Shown piece by piece: positions 8,424 to 16,085 of a stretch of DNA of 64,000 nt (positions are counted from its first letter, which is position 1; each line of letters starts with the position of its first letter). The notes under the pieces were generated by a model. The model was not told where the DNA came from, searched no databases, and saw only the letters and a program-made list of their open reading frames with translations. This DNA comes from JAGGAG01 sp964638035 (lineage in GTDB: Bacteria; Gemmatimonadota; Gemmatimonadetes; Gemmatimonadales; GWC2-71-9), in NCBI GenBank assembly GCA_964638035.1, contig CAZWXD010000007.1:1-64000 (forward strand). The letters run 5' to 3'. The position numbers and the translations under genes were made by a program.

Positions 8424-9115
8424 GATTCCTCCCCGAAGAGCACGTCGGCAAAGGTGAACACGCCCTTCCGGCCCAGGAGCCACTCCGCGGCAATGACCGC
8501 ACCCACGGCAAAGACCTCGCGGTCCCGTGCCGTGTGCGAGAGGCGCAACGTCTCGAACGGGCCGTCGTACACCAGCTCGTGCGTACCGGGGACATGCCCC
8601 AGCCTGATCGACGAGATGGGAAGCCGTGCCCCGCCCACGTCACTGACCTCGCGCTGGATGGCCAGTGCGGTGCCTGAGGGGGCATCCTTCTTCTGGTGAT
8701 GGTGGGTCTCCACCACCAGGCCCTCGAACTCCGCTCGCCGCGCCATCGCGCGTGCGATGGACCGTGCCGCCCGGAGCATCACGTGCACCCCAACCGAGAA
8801 ATTGGCCTCGACCAGGAGCGTGCCGTGCCGTCCACGGGCCAGGTCCTGCATGGCCGGCACCTGGTCACCCCAGCCGGTCGTGCCCGACACGACGGGGATC
8901 CCCGCCGCAAGGAGCCGCGCCACGTTGGATGGCGCCGAGGCGGGCGTCGTGAACTCGAACGCCATGTCCAGTCCAGACAGCCGGGCCGGGGTGAGCGCGC
9001 TCCCGCCCAGGTTCTCGTGCCGACCGACGATGGCGGCCACGGAGTGGCCGCGGGCATCGAGCACCTCACGCACCTGCCGCCCCATCCGTCCGCTGCCCAC
9101 CACGATTGCGCGCAT
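8420..9115 (-). CDS. dapB: 4-hydroxy-tetrahydrodipicolinate reductase DapB
   Basis: NAD(P)H-dependent reduction of the DapA product. The 231-residue protein is slightly short of the roughly 240-270 usual. It carries the Rossmann GSGRMGRQV at the N-terminus, FTTPASAPSN, GTTGW, and the catalytic and substrate motif ETHHHQKKDAPSGTA, which is diagnostic. Followed by dapA with a four-base overlap and preceded by asd across a 59-base gap that has no obvious hairpin. Confidence 0.95.
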   Translation of the reverse strand: MRAIVVGSGRMGRQVREVLDARGHSVAAIVGRHENLGGSALTPARLSGLDMAFEFTTPASAPSNVARLLAAGIPVVSGTTGWGDQVPAMQDLARGRHGTLLVEANFSVGVHVMLRAARSIARAMARRAEFEGLVVETHHHQKKDAPSGTALAIQREVSDVGGARLPISSIRLGHVPGTHELVYDGPFETLRLSHTARDREVFAVGAVIAAEWLLGRKGVFTFADVLFGEES

Positions 9116-9174
9116 AGGGTTCCGTTTACGTCAGTCGCCGAAGAAGATACCGATCCTGGCGGGCCCGGTGACGA

Positions 9175-10224
9175 TCACAGTCGGCCCTGGGCCTTGAGCA
9201 ACTCCGCAATCTGAATGGCGGCACCGGCGGCACCGCGCACGGTGTTGTGCCCCAGGAGGGCGAAGCGCAGGTCGAGGAGGGTGCAGGGCCGCACGCGCCC
9301 GACCGTCACGGCCATGCCGTGGCCCCGTTCCACGTCGAGCCTGGCCTGCGGGCGGTCGGGCCTCGGGTCCACCTCGAGCGGCCGTGCTGGCGAGCTGGGC
9401 AGTGAGGGCACCACGCCGGGCCCGCGAAAGGTCCGCATCGCGGCGATTGCCTCCTCGGGCGCGGGCTTCCGGGTGAACGATGCCGACACGACCTCCAGGT
9501 GGCCGTCCACCACCGGCACGCGGTTGCAATGCGCCGACACGGTGATGGCAGCCGGCACCACACCCGAGGCGCCGAGGGTGCCCAGGAGCTTGGGCGTCTC
9601 GCGCTCCACCTTCTCCTCCTCGCCACTGATGTGCGGGATCACGTTCCCCACGATGTCGAGCGACGCGAGGCCCGGGTACCCCGCCCCCGAGATCGCCTGC
9701 ATTGTCGCGACGAACACCCGCTCCAGCCCGAAGGCCTGCGCCAGCGGCGCCAGCGCCAGGACGAGCGCCGCCGTGCTGCAGTTGGGGTTGGCGAGGATGG
9801 CGCCGGGCCACCCTCGCTGCCGTCGTTGCAGGTCAACCAGGTCGGTGTGCGCCGCGTTGACCTCGGGCACGACGAGCGGCACGTCCGGGTCCATGCGGTG
9901 GATGCGCGTGTTGGTGATGACGGTGACGCCCGCCTTCGCAAAGCCCTGTTCGATGTCCCGGGCCACCTCCGCATCGAGCGCCGAGAACGCCACCGTGGCA
10001 TCGAGGGTGGGGGTGCACGGCTGGATGACCAGCCCGGCGACCCGCTCAGGGAGCGGGGTGGGCTCGCGCCAGCGCACCACCTCGCCGTAGGGGCGGCCCG
10101 CGCTCGCGGCGGACGCGGCGAGCGCGGTGACCTCGAACCAGGGATGGTCGGCGAGGAGGCGAACGAACTTCTGCCCAACGGTGCCGGTGGCGCCCAGGAT
10201 GGCGACGGGAAGGCGTGCGGTCAT
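9175..10224 (-). CDS. asd: Aspartate-semialdehyde dehydrogenase, archaeal/fungal type
   Basis: Reduces aspartyl phosphate to aspartate semialdehyde, the branch-point intermediate for lysine, threonine and methionine. A 349-residue protein opening with AILGATGTVGQKFVRLLADHPWF, the NADP site, followed by the active-site ANPNCSTA cysteine near residue 145 and IPHISGEEEKVERE. This arrangement is the archaeal/fungal-type ASADH rather than the E. coli type, which opens GxxGMVGS. The start ATG 10224 overlaps the upstream peptidase-like gene as ATGA. It feeds dapA two genes downstream. Confidence 0.93.
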   Translation of the reverse strand: MTARLPVAILGATGTVGQKFVRLLADHPWFEVTALAASAASAGRPYGEVVRWREPTPLPERVAGLVIQPCTPTLDATVAFSALDAEVARDIEQGFAKAGVTVITNTRIHRMDPDVPLVVPEVNAAHTDLVDLQRRQRGWPGAILANPNCSTAALVLALAPLAQAFGLERVFVATMQAISGAGYPGLASLDIVGNVIPHISGEEEKVERETPKLLGTLGASGVVPAAITVSAHCNRVPVVDGHLEVVSASFTRKPAPEEAIAAMRTFRGPGVVPSLPSSPARPLEVDPRPDRPQARLDVERGHGMAVTVGRVRPCTLLDLRFALLGHNTVRGAAGAAIQIAELLKAQGRL

Positions 10225-11228
10225 GCCGGGCTCCGCGCGAGCAGGTCGCGGGAGAGCTCGACGTAGCGGGTGACGCCGTGCAACAGGTCCGCCTTGGTGA
10301 GGTGTTCGTGGTCGGTGTGGGCCACACGGATGGTGCCGGGCCCCATCTGCAGGCCGGTGCCCCACGGGCCATCCAGGAAGGGCAGGTCGCTGGTGAAGGC
10401 CACCACGCCGGTCTCCCATCCGGCGGGTGCCTCGGAGAGGAGGAACGGGATGTCGAGCGGAAACTCCACGGCCACCCCCGGCGCCAGCGCGGCCTGCACC
10501 GCCCTGCGCAGGTCGGCGGTGGGCGTGACGGTGCGAAAGAGGAGCCGGGCCGTGGCCGCGAAGGGAATGACATTCGGGGCCACCCCGCCCTCGATGAGGC
10601 CGATGTTGAGCGTCGAGTCGCCCAGGACGGGATGATGCGCGAGCGGGATCGCACGGATACGGGTGAGTGTGTCGAGGAGGGCGTCCACCGCCGAATGCCC
10701 GAGCTCAGGGTACCCGGAGTGTGCCGCGCGGCCGCAGGCAGAGAGGTCGGCCCGGAGCACGCCCTTCTGCCCCACCGACAGCCGGTTCTCGGTGGGCTCG
10801 CCGTTGATGATCCAGCGTCCCCTGGGCTCGAGCGACGCCGCCATCCGTGCGCCATCCGACCCGTTCTCCTCGCCCACCAGGAAGAGCAGGGCCACCCGGC
10901 GCTCCCCCGACGCGCGGAGCGACTCGGCGGCAGCCACCATGGCCGCGGCGATGCCCTTGGCGTCGCAGGTGCCGCGGCCACGCAGCGCGCCGGCGTCCTC
11001 CGTCAGGGGGATATAGGGGGGCACGGTGTCGAGGTGGGTGGAGAACACCACCTGCGGTGCCTGGTCCAGCCGCGCATACAGGTTGAAGCGACCGGGCGCG
11101 ACGGGCTGTCGCGCCACGATCCAGCCGGCCTGCTCGAGCACGCTCGCCAGGTAGCCAGCCACCGGTCCTTCGTTGCCGGTCGTGGAGTCGAACGCCACCA
11201 GCCGCCGGGTCAGGTCGATCGGGTCCAT
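10221..11228 (-). CDS. M20-family deacylase, probable succinyl-diaminopimelate desuccinylase (DapE-like)
   Basis: A 335-residue zinc-dependent amidohydrolase of the M20 family (DapE/ArgE/LysK group). Ligand motifs are visible: STHLDTVPP (His, Asp), GRGTCDAKG (bridging Asp), LVGEENGSDG (general base Glu and ligand Glu), AHSGYPE, and a C-terminal HTDHEHL histidine. Known DapE proteins are about 375 residues, so this is short and could equally be named LysK-like; the assignment to DAP synthesis rests on being first gene of the operon with asd, dapB, dapA and dapD. ATG 11228 is preferred; an in-frame ATG at 11276 lies inside the upstream terminator hairpin. Confidence 0.8.
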   Translation of the reverse strand: MDPIDLTRRLVAFDSTTGNEGPVAGYLASVLEQAGWIVARQPVAPGRFNLYARLDQAPQVVFSTHLDTVPPYIPLTEDAGALRGRGTCDAKGIAAAMVAAAESLRASGERRVALLFLVGEENGSDGARMAASLEPRGRWIINGEPTENRLSVGQKGVLRADLSACGRAAHSGYPELGHSAVDALLDTLTRIRAIPLAHHPVLGDSTLNIGLIEGGVAPNVIPFAATARLLFRTVTPTADLRRAVQAALAPGVAVEFPLDIPFLLSEAPAGWETGVVAFTSDLPFLDGPWGTGLQMGPGTIRVAHTDHEHLTKADLLHGVTRYVELSRDLLARSPA

Positions 11229-11266
11229 CGTGTCAGTACCGCCGCTCGTGGCGTGTGCACAAAAGA

Positions 11267-11295
11267 AGCCCCGCATGCGCCAGCGCTGCGGGGCT
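11267..11295 (-). terminator. Intrinsic terminator ahead of the lysine operon
   Basis: A nine-base perfect stem (AGCCCCGCA with TGCGGGGCT) and an 11-base loop are followed, on the minus strand, by TCTTTTG. It lies between a 20-codon leader ORF and the first structural gene of the lysine operon, so it may act as an attenuator rather than simply as the end of the MFS transcript. Confidence 0.8.
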
Positions 11296-11323
11296 CCCGG
11301 GAGGTGTTGGCCAGCAGGAAACG

Positions 11324-11386
11324 TCAGGCGACCCGGGGCACCGCGCGCATGGGATTCCGCATCTTGTGGTGCTTGCAGGTCGTCAT
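11324..11386 (-). CDS. Putative 20-residue leader peptide of the lysine operon
   Basis: A complete small ORF (ATG 11386, TGA at 11326-11324) lies between the MFS gene and the terminator. The peptide begins MTTCKHHKMRNPM and ends RAVPRVA. Six of residues 2-13 are Thr, Lys or Met, all aspartate-family amino acids. The start is only seven bases after a -10-like TAGTTT that has a TTGCGA -35 at 17 bases, so the mRNA would begin almost at the ATG. Position, size and the following terminator are what a translation-coupled attenuator looks like. It could still be a chance ORF; the Lys codons are not in a long run. Confidence 0.45.
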   Translation of the reverse strand: MTTCKHHKMRNPMRAVPRVA

Positions 11387-11393
11387 GGCTCCG

Positions 11394-11422
11394 AAACTAG
11401 GAGCCGGTTCCCGGGCTCGCAA
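11394..11422 (-). promoter_or_regulatory. Promoter for the leader peptide and lysine operon
   Basis: On the minus strand TTGCGA (11422-11417), a 17-base spacer and TAGTTT (11399-11394). It overlaps the last codons and stop of the upstream MFS gene. The expected transcription start is about 11387, one base before the leader ATG. Confidence 0.55.
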
Positions 11423-12728
11423 GGCGGGCGCCGCCGGCCTCGGCCTCACCGCGAGGCACGTCCACCCGCGCGAGCAGGATGCCGCCGGCCACGAAGAACA
11501 CCAGGGTGGAGAGGATCGCCGTGCGGCTGGAGCCGGTGGCGTACACCGCAACGGAGAACAGGAGCGGCCCGAAGATCCCGGCGAACTTCTCGAAGATGGC
11601 GAAGAAGCCGAAGTACTCTCCCGACTTCCCGGCGGGGATGAGCCGGGCAAAGAGCGAGCGGCTCAGTGCCTGGGTGCCGCCCTGCACGGTGCCCACAAGG
11701 GCGGCCAGGACGAGGAACTCCCGCCCGGTGGTCATGCGCCAGCCCAGGAAGGTGATGGCAATGTACCCGGCGATACCGAGGAAGATGGCGGGCTTGGTGC
11801 CGATCCGGCCGGCCAGCGCGCCAAAGAGGAAGGCGAACGGGATGCCGACGAACTGGACGAGGACGATGGCGGAGATCATCAGGGTACGGTCGAGGCCCAG
11901 CTCATCCCCGTAGATGGTGGCCATGCGGATGATGGTCTGGATGCCGTCGTTGTAGAGCAGGAACGCCAGCAGCAGCAGGAACGCCTGCGGGTAGCGGCGC
12001 AAGTCGCGCAGGGTGCGGAAGGCGTGCGAGAAGGCCGACCGCGTGGCGGCCAGGACGGGTGCGGCACCCGGCGCGGCCGGCGCGGTCGAGGGAGGTGCCT
12101 CACGGACGTGCCGGAAGAGTGGAAGGGAGAAGGCGAGCCACCAGGCGGCGACCAGGACGAAGCTCACGCGGGTCGGGACGGCACCGGTGATGCCAAGGGC
12201 CTCACCCTTGAGGATCAGCGCCAGCGCAACCGCCAGCATGAGGCCCCCGCCGACATAGCCGAGCGCGTACCCCGCCGACGACACGCGGTCCACCTCGTTC
12301 GCAGGCGCCACATGCGGCAGGAGCGCGTCATAGAACACGAACGAACCCGATGCCCCGATGTTGGCAACCACGAAGAGGGCCAGGGCCAGGAACCAGTCGC
12401 CCTGGCCCACCAGGGCCAGGCCAGCCGTGGCAAGGACGCCGATGGCCATGAACTGCGCCAGGAGGCGGAGCCTGCTCCCGGTGCGGTCGGCGAGGGCGCC
12501 CAGCGGCGGGGCAATGAGGGCCGCAATGACGAGGGCGATGGTGGTGGCGACGCCGAACCGGCCGGTGGCTTGCGTGGCGTCCAGGTCGCGTGCGGCGACG
12601 CTGCGGTAGTAGATCGGGAAGACGGCAGTGACGACGACCGTCAGGAAGGCGGAGTTGGCCCAGTCGTACATGGCCCACGCGCGCTGTTCCCGGGTGGCAA
12701 GACCGAGGCGCGCGGAGAGGAGGGGCAT
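11397..12728 (-). CDS. MFS transporter, UMF1/Atg22-like
   Basis: A 443-residue inner-membrane protein with about twelve hydrophobic segments. The N-terminal RAWAMYDWANSAFLTVVVTAVFPIYY is the hallmark of the UMF1/Atg22-like branch of the major facilitator superfamily, which in yeast exports amino acids from the vacuole; bacterial substrates are unknown. Loop 2-3 has APPLGALADRTGSRLR, the MFS motif A equivalent. Sitting directly before the lysine operon, an amino-acid substrate is an attractive but unproven idea. A TACCTT -10 candidate ends six bases before the ATG. Confidence 0.87.
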   Translation of the reverse strand: MPLLSARLGLATREQRAWAMYDWANSAFLTVVVTAVFPIYYRSVAARDLDATQATGRFGVATTIALVIAALIAPPLGALADRTGSRLRLLAQFMAIGVLATAGLALVGQGDWFLALALFVVANIGASGSFVFYDALLPHVAPANEVDRVSSAGYALGYVGGGLMLAVALALILKGEALGITGAVPTRVSFVLVAAWWLAFSLPLFRHVREAPPSTAPAAPGAAPVLAATRSAFSHAFRTLRDLRRYPQAFLLLLAFLLYNDGIQTIIRMATIYGDELGLDRTLMISAIVLVQFVGIPFAFLFGALAGRIGTKPAIFLGIAGYIAITFLGWRMTTGREFLVLAALVGTVQGGTQALSRSLFARLIPAGKSGEYFGFFAIFEKFAGIFGPLLFSVAVYATGSSRTAILSTLVFFVAGGILLARVDVPRGEAEAGGARLASPGTGS

Positions 12729-12744
12729 GGGAAGAAGGTAGGGG

Positions 12745-12796
12745 GACAGCGGCAGAAAGGCAGCGGCAGGGACAGGGCCGGAAGGACAGCGGCAGG
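12745..12796. repeat. Purine-rich AGCGGCAG repeats between MFS and terC genes
   Basis: Three imperfect copies of a G(A/G)CAGCGGCAGG-like word (12745-12755, 12759-12770, 12784-12796) fill most of the 81-base gap. Similar words occur at about 50,020-50,060. No gene or terminator is visible here. Confidence 0.5.
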
Positions 12797-12809
12797 AGGG
12801 GCGGGTGCG

Positions 12810-13754
12810 CTATCCCGCCTGGCCCGCCGCGAGTCCGTCGCGGCGCGCCTTCCAGAGTGATGCCGCAATCGACGCCGTGAGGGTCAGGACGATCACGCCG
12901 AGTGCCACCGGTGTCGGGGTCTTCACCCAGGCGCTCGCGGCCATCTTGATGCCGATGAACACCAGGATCAGGGCCACGCCGTACTTCAGGTACTGGAACT
13001 TCTCCAGCATGCCCGCCAGCACGAAGAACAGGGCCCGGAGCCCGAGGATGGCAAAGACGTTGGAACTGTAAATGAGGAACGGGTCACGGGTCACGGCAAA
13101 GATGGCGGGGATGCTGTCGATGGCGAAGACCAGGTCGCTCCACTCCACCACCAGCACCACCAGGATGAGCGGCGTGAAGAGCCGCGCGCCCGTGGTCGTA
13201 TGGATGGTGAAGCGGTCGCCATCGTAGGCGGGCGTGATCGGCAGGAGCCGGCGCGCCAGGCGGACCACCGGGACGTGGTCGGGATTGATCTCCCCCGAGT
13301 GCTGGCGGAGCATGCGGAACCCGGTGACGATGAGGATCCCGCCAAAGACGTAGATGACCCAGTGGAACTGCTGCAGCAGCAGGGCGCCGAGGGCGATCAT
13401 GATCGCCCGCATGACGATCGCGCCGAAGATGCCCCACTTGAGCACCTTGGGCTGTGCGATGGCGGGGACGGCGAAGTACTGGAAGATCAGGATGAACACG
13501 AAGAGGTTGTCCACCGAGAGCGACAACTCGATCAGGTAGCCGGTGTAATACTCCAGCGCCGGCTGGAACCCCTCCTTCCACCACAGGAAGCCACCGAACA
13601 GGTGCGCCAGCACGATGAGGCCGGCGCTCCAGAGGCCGGCCTCGCGGAATGACAGGACATGGCCGCGGCGGTTGAGGACGAAGAGGTCCACGAAGAGGAG
13701 CAGGGCGACAATGCCCGTGAACCCGATCCAGACGGCCGCACCATGGTGGATCAC
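12810..13754 (-). CDS. TerC/Alx-family membrane protein, probable manganese exporter
   Basis: A 314-residue inner-membrane protein with seven to nine hydrophobic segments. The TerC family signature ELSLSVDNLFVFILIF, with acidic residue inside the membrane, is present near residue 75, a repeat-related WSDLVFAIDSIPAIFAVT lies near residue 190, and WKEGFQPALEYYTGYLIE precedes the first. Alx and related TerC proteins are linked to manganese efflux and to metallation of exported proteins. The GTG start overlaps the htpX stop as GTGA, so the two are translated together, and a manganese-type riboswitch lies upstream of the pair, supporting a metal role. Confidence 0.9.
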   Translation of the reverse strand: MIHHGAAVWIGFTGIVALLLFVDLFVLNRRGHVLSFREAGLWSAGLIVLAHLFGGFLWWKEGFQPALEYYTGYLIELSLSVDNLFVFILIFQYFAVPAIAQPKVLKWGIFGAIVMRAIMIALGALLLQQFHWVIYVFGGILIVTGFRMLRQHSGEINPDHVPVVRLARRLLPITPAYDGDRFTIHTTTGARLFTPLILVVLVVEWSDLVFAIDSIPAIFAVTRDPFLIYSSNVFAILGLRALFFVLAGMLEKFQYLKYGVALILVFIGIKMAASAWVKTPTPVALGVIVLTLTASIAASLWKARRDGLAAGQAG

Positions 13755-14590
13755 GCGGCGCGTCCCATCGCGTCGAGGCGGGTGACGCGCTCCTCGGTCG
13801 GCGGGTGGCTGCGGAAGAGTCCGCTGAGCGCCCGGCCATCGAGCGCCGAGAGGGGGTTCACGATCGCGAGCGCAGCCGCGGCGGGTGGGACTTCCATCGG
13901 CACCTGGTGGGCGATGGCGTCGAGCTTCCGCAGCGCCTGCGACAGCCCCTGCGGTCGGCCGGCGATCTCGGCGCCCACCCGGTCGGCCTCGAACTCGCGC
14001 TGGCGCGAGATGGCCATCTGCAGGATGACGGCGCCAAGCGGTGCGAGGAGGGCGAGGGCGATGCGGGCGAACGGGTGCCCGTCCTCATCGTCCCGCCCGC
14101 CACCGAACATGAGGAGGTAGGGGATGTTGCTGAGCGCACCGGCGATCACCGCTGCCACGGTGCCGATCAGCATGTCGCGGTTCCGGATGTGGGCCAGCTC
14201 GTGGGCAATGACACCCTCGAGTTCCGCCGGCGAGAGCGCCTGGAGGATCCCCTGGGTCACCGCCACCACCGCGTGCGATGGGCTCCGGCCGGTGGCGAAG
14301 GCATTGGGCTGTGCCGCCGGGGTGATGGCCACGGTGGGCATGGGCAGCCGCGCCTGGGTGGCGAGCCGTCGCACCATCCCGTACAGCTCCGGCGCCTCCG
14401 CCTCGGTGACGACCTGCGCCTTGTACATCCGCAGGACGATCCTGTCCGAGAAGAAGTACGAGCCGAAGCTGATGATGCCGCCGAGCACCAGGCCGATCAT
14501 CAGGCCCTGCGCGCCACCCAGCACCTGGCCGGCCAGCCCCAGGAGGGACACGAGGCCGCCCAGGAGGACAAACGTCTTCACGTTGTTCAT
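13751..14590 (-). CDS. htpX: HtpX-like M48 membrane metalloprotease
   Basis: A 279-residue zinc protease that degrades damaged membrane proteins in E. coli. Two N-terminal membrane segments are visible (about 5-22 and 28-48). SPSHAVVAVTQGIL precedes the zinc motif HELAHIRNRD near residue 130, with further hydrophobic helices after it and the third ligand in FEADRVGAEIAGRP. ATG 14590 is the first start after a long structured leader. First gene of a two-gene operon with terC, an unusual partner: the pairing suggests a response to metal excess or mismetallated membrane proteins. Confidence 0.92.
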   Translation of the reverse strand: MNNVKTFVLLGGLVSLLGLAGQVLGGAQGLMIGLVLGGIISFGSYFFSDRIVLRMYKAQVVTEAEAPELYGMVRRLATQARLPMPTVAITPAAQPNAFATGRSPSHAVVAVTQGILQALSPAELEGVIAHELAHIRNRDMLIGTVAAVIAGALSNIPYLLMFGGGRDDEDGHPFARIALALLAPLGAVILQMAISRQREFEADRVGAEIAGRPQGLSQALRKLDAIAHQVPMEVPPAAAALAIVNPLSALDGRALSGLFRSHPPTEERVTRLDAMGRAA

Positions 14591-14613
14591 GCTGCATTCC
14601 CTTTCATGGCACG

Positions 14614-14670
14614 AAAAAAGGACGAGACCTCGCAGCCATCCGGACCTGCCGGATGGCGACGAAGGTCTCG
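14614..14670 (-). terminator. Intrinsic terminator in the htpX leader (riboswitch expression platform)
   Basis: An outer stem of eight base pairs (CGAGACCT with its complement) and an inner stem of nine (CCGGATGGC with its complement, five-base loop) are followed on the minus strand by six T residues. The 5' arm contains the GCGAGACC element that belongs to the riboswitch core, so aptamer folding and terminator formation are mutually exclusive. Confidence 0.85.
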
Positions 14671-14773
14671 CCCTGAAGCATCGCTTCCTGCCGGTCCGTG
14701 CGCTCACTGTCGTGGCGCAGTCTTGACGTTACCGGCATCCGCCGTGAAGGCGGACGAGCTACTCCCCTTCCGG
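14661..14773 (-). promoter_or_regulatory. yybP-ykoY (manganese) riboswitch upstream of htpX-terC
   Basis: Reading the minus strand, the leader has GGGGAGTAGC (14767-14758), then a hairpin GTCCGCC...GGCGGAT, then CCGGTAACGTCAAGAC, and closes with GCGAGACCTTCG. These are the conserved segments of the yybP-ykoY aptamer in the right order and spacing. The family senses Mn2+ and typically controls TerC/Alx, MntP and cation ATPases, matching the terC gene downstream. Ligand binding should release the GCGAGACC strand from the terminator and permit read-through. Confidence 0.85.
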
Positions 14774-14779
14774 GGGGAA

Positions 14780-14808
14780 ATGGTAGCGTGAGGGGGTCAG
14801 GGCGGCAA
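14780..14808 (-). promoter_or_regulatory. Promoter for the riboswitch-htpX-terC transcript
   Basis: Minus strand TTGCCG (14808-14803), 17-base spacer, TACCAT (14785-14780). The predicted start near 14773 is just before the first aptamer bases, which independently supports both calls. Confidence 0.6.
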
Positions 14809-14831
14809 GGCAGCAGGGGAGGGTCAGGACG

Positions 14832-16085
14832 TCAGAAACAGGGGCCTGCCGCGGCGACCGGATCATCGAGGCGGAGGGCCGTGACCAGGGCACCGGCGGG
14901 CGTGTCGTGCTGTCCCTCGGGGATCACCAGCAAGGCGTTGGCACGGGCCATGGAGGTCAGGATCCCCGACCCCTGGGGACCGGTGAGGCGTGCCTCGGGG
15001 CCATCCGGCCCATCGTGCACGACGGCGCGGAGGAAGTGCTGGAGCCTGGGCCTGACGGAGATGGGTTCCATCGTGCGCACCTGGATGGACCGGCGAAACG
15101 GGAGCGGGTGCCCGCACATCTTCCTGATGGCTGGCCGCACCAGCAGCTCGAAGGTGACCATGGTGCTGACGGGATTCCCCGGAAGGCCGATCCACGGCAC
15201 CTGCCCCAGCAGGCCAAACGCCACCGGCGCCCCGGGTCGCATGCGCACCTTCCAGAAGCGCTCGACGAGCCCGAGCCCCCGCAGCACCTCCCGCACGTAG
15301 TCGTGCTCGCCCACGCTGACGCCGGCCGACGTGACCACGAGGTCGTGCTGGCGCGCCACCTCGAGGCGCTCGCGCAGGCTCTCCGGGGTGTCGCGGGCAA
15401 TGCCCAGGTTGACGGGCTCGCCCCCCGCAAGCCGGACCAGGGCCATGAGCGTGTGCGTGTTGCTGCTGGCCACCTTCTGCCCGGACAGGATGGCCTCGGG
15501 CTGGTCCACGTCCACCAGCTCATCACCGCCGCCCAGGATGGCCACGCGCGGGCGACGGTGCACCATCGGGTGTGCCACCGCCAGCGACGCCAGGACACCG
15601 ATCGCCGCCGGGCCCACCACGGTGCCACGCTGCAGCGCCACCGTCCCCTTCCGGATATCCTCGCCCGCCTGGCGCACGTTGCCGCCGACGTCGCGATCCT
15701 GCAGGACCAGCACCGCCGCGCGGCCCTGGTCGGTGTCCTCCTGCCGGATGACACCATCGGCACCGGCCGGCATGGGTGCGCCGGTGAAGATGCGGGCGGC
15801 CTGGCCGGGCCCGACGGTGCGGGTGGGGAACTGTCCGGCCGGAAGCTCCTCGATGACCTCGAGGCGCACCGGGTGCTCCGCCGTGGCCCCCCGCACGTCG
15901 CTGGAGCGAACCGCGTAGCCATCCATCGCCGAGTTGGCCCAGGCAGGGATGTCGAGCGGACTGACGACGTCCTCCGCCAGCACGCTGTGCAAGGTGTCGT
16001 CGAGCGGCATGCGAAGGGCGGGCTGGACGGCGACGTCGTCCAGGATGCGGAGCGCCGCCTCCCTGGCGGCGAGGGGTCCGGTCAC
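14832..16085 (-). CDS. moeA: Molybdopterin molybdotransferase MoeA
   Basis: Inserts molybdate into adenylylated molybdopterin. The 417-residue protein has the MoeA order: PLDIPAWANSAMDGYAVRSSDV, PGQAARIFTGAPMPAGADGVIRQE, DVGGNVRQAGEDIRKG, the MPT-binding SAGVSVGEHDYVREVL, and GLPGNPVSTMVTFE, followed by the small C-terminal domain IV. GTG 16085 overlaps the mobB stop as GTGA. Last gene of the long minus-strand operon; no molybdoenzyme is encoded in this window. Confidence 0.95.
   Translation of the reverse strand: MTGPLAAREAALRILDDVAVQPALRMPLDDTLHSVLAEDVVSPLDIPAWANSAMDGYAVRSSDVRGATAEHPVRLEVIEELPAGQFPTRTVGPGQAARIFTGAPMPAGADGVIRQEDTDQGRAAVLVLQDRDVGGNVRQAGEDIRKGTVALQRGTVVGPAAIGVLASLAVAHPMVHRRPRVAILGGGDELVDVDQPEAILSGQKVASSNTHTLMALVRLAGGEPVNLGIARDTPESLRERLEVARQHDLVVTSAGVSVGEHDYVREVLRGLGLVERFWKVRMRPGAPVAFGLLGQVPWIGLPGNPVSTMVTFELLVRPAIRKMCGHPLPFRRSIQVRTMEPISVRPRLQHFLRAVVHDGPDGPEARLTGPQGSGILTSMARANALLVIPEGQHDTPAGALVTALRLDDPVAAAGPCF

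Noticed and set aside
10215..12860. An 881-codon open frame on the plus strand across the M20, leader and MFS region
   Set aside because: It lies antisense to well-supported genes, has low-complexity Gly/Arg/Glu composition and no domain; long shadow frames are expected at this GC content.
14700..14760. Plus-strand promoter TTGACG at 14722
   Set aside because: It is the complement of the riboswitch CGTCAAGAC element, and no plus-strand gene follows.
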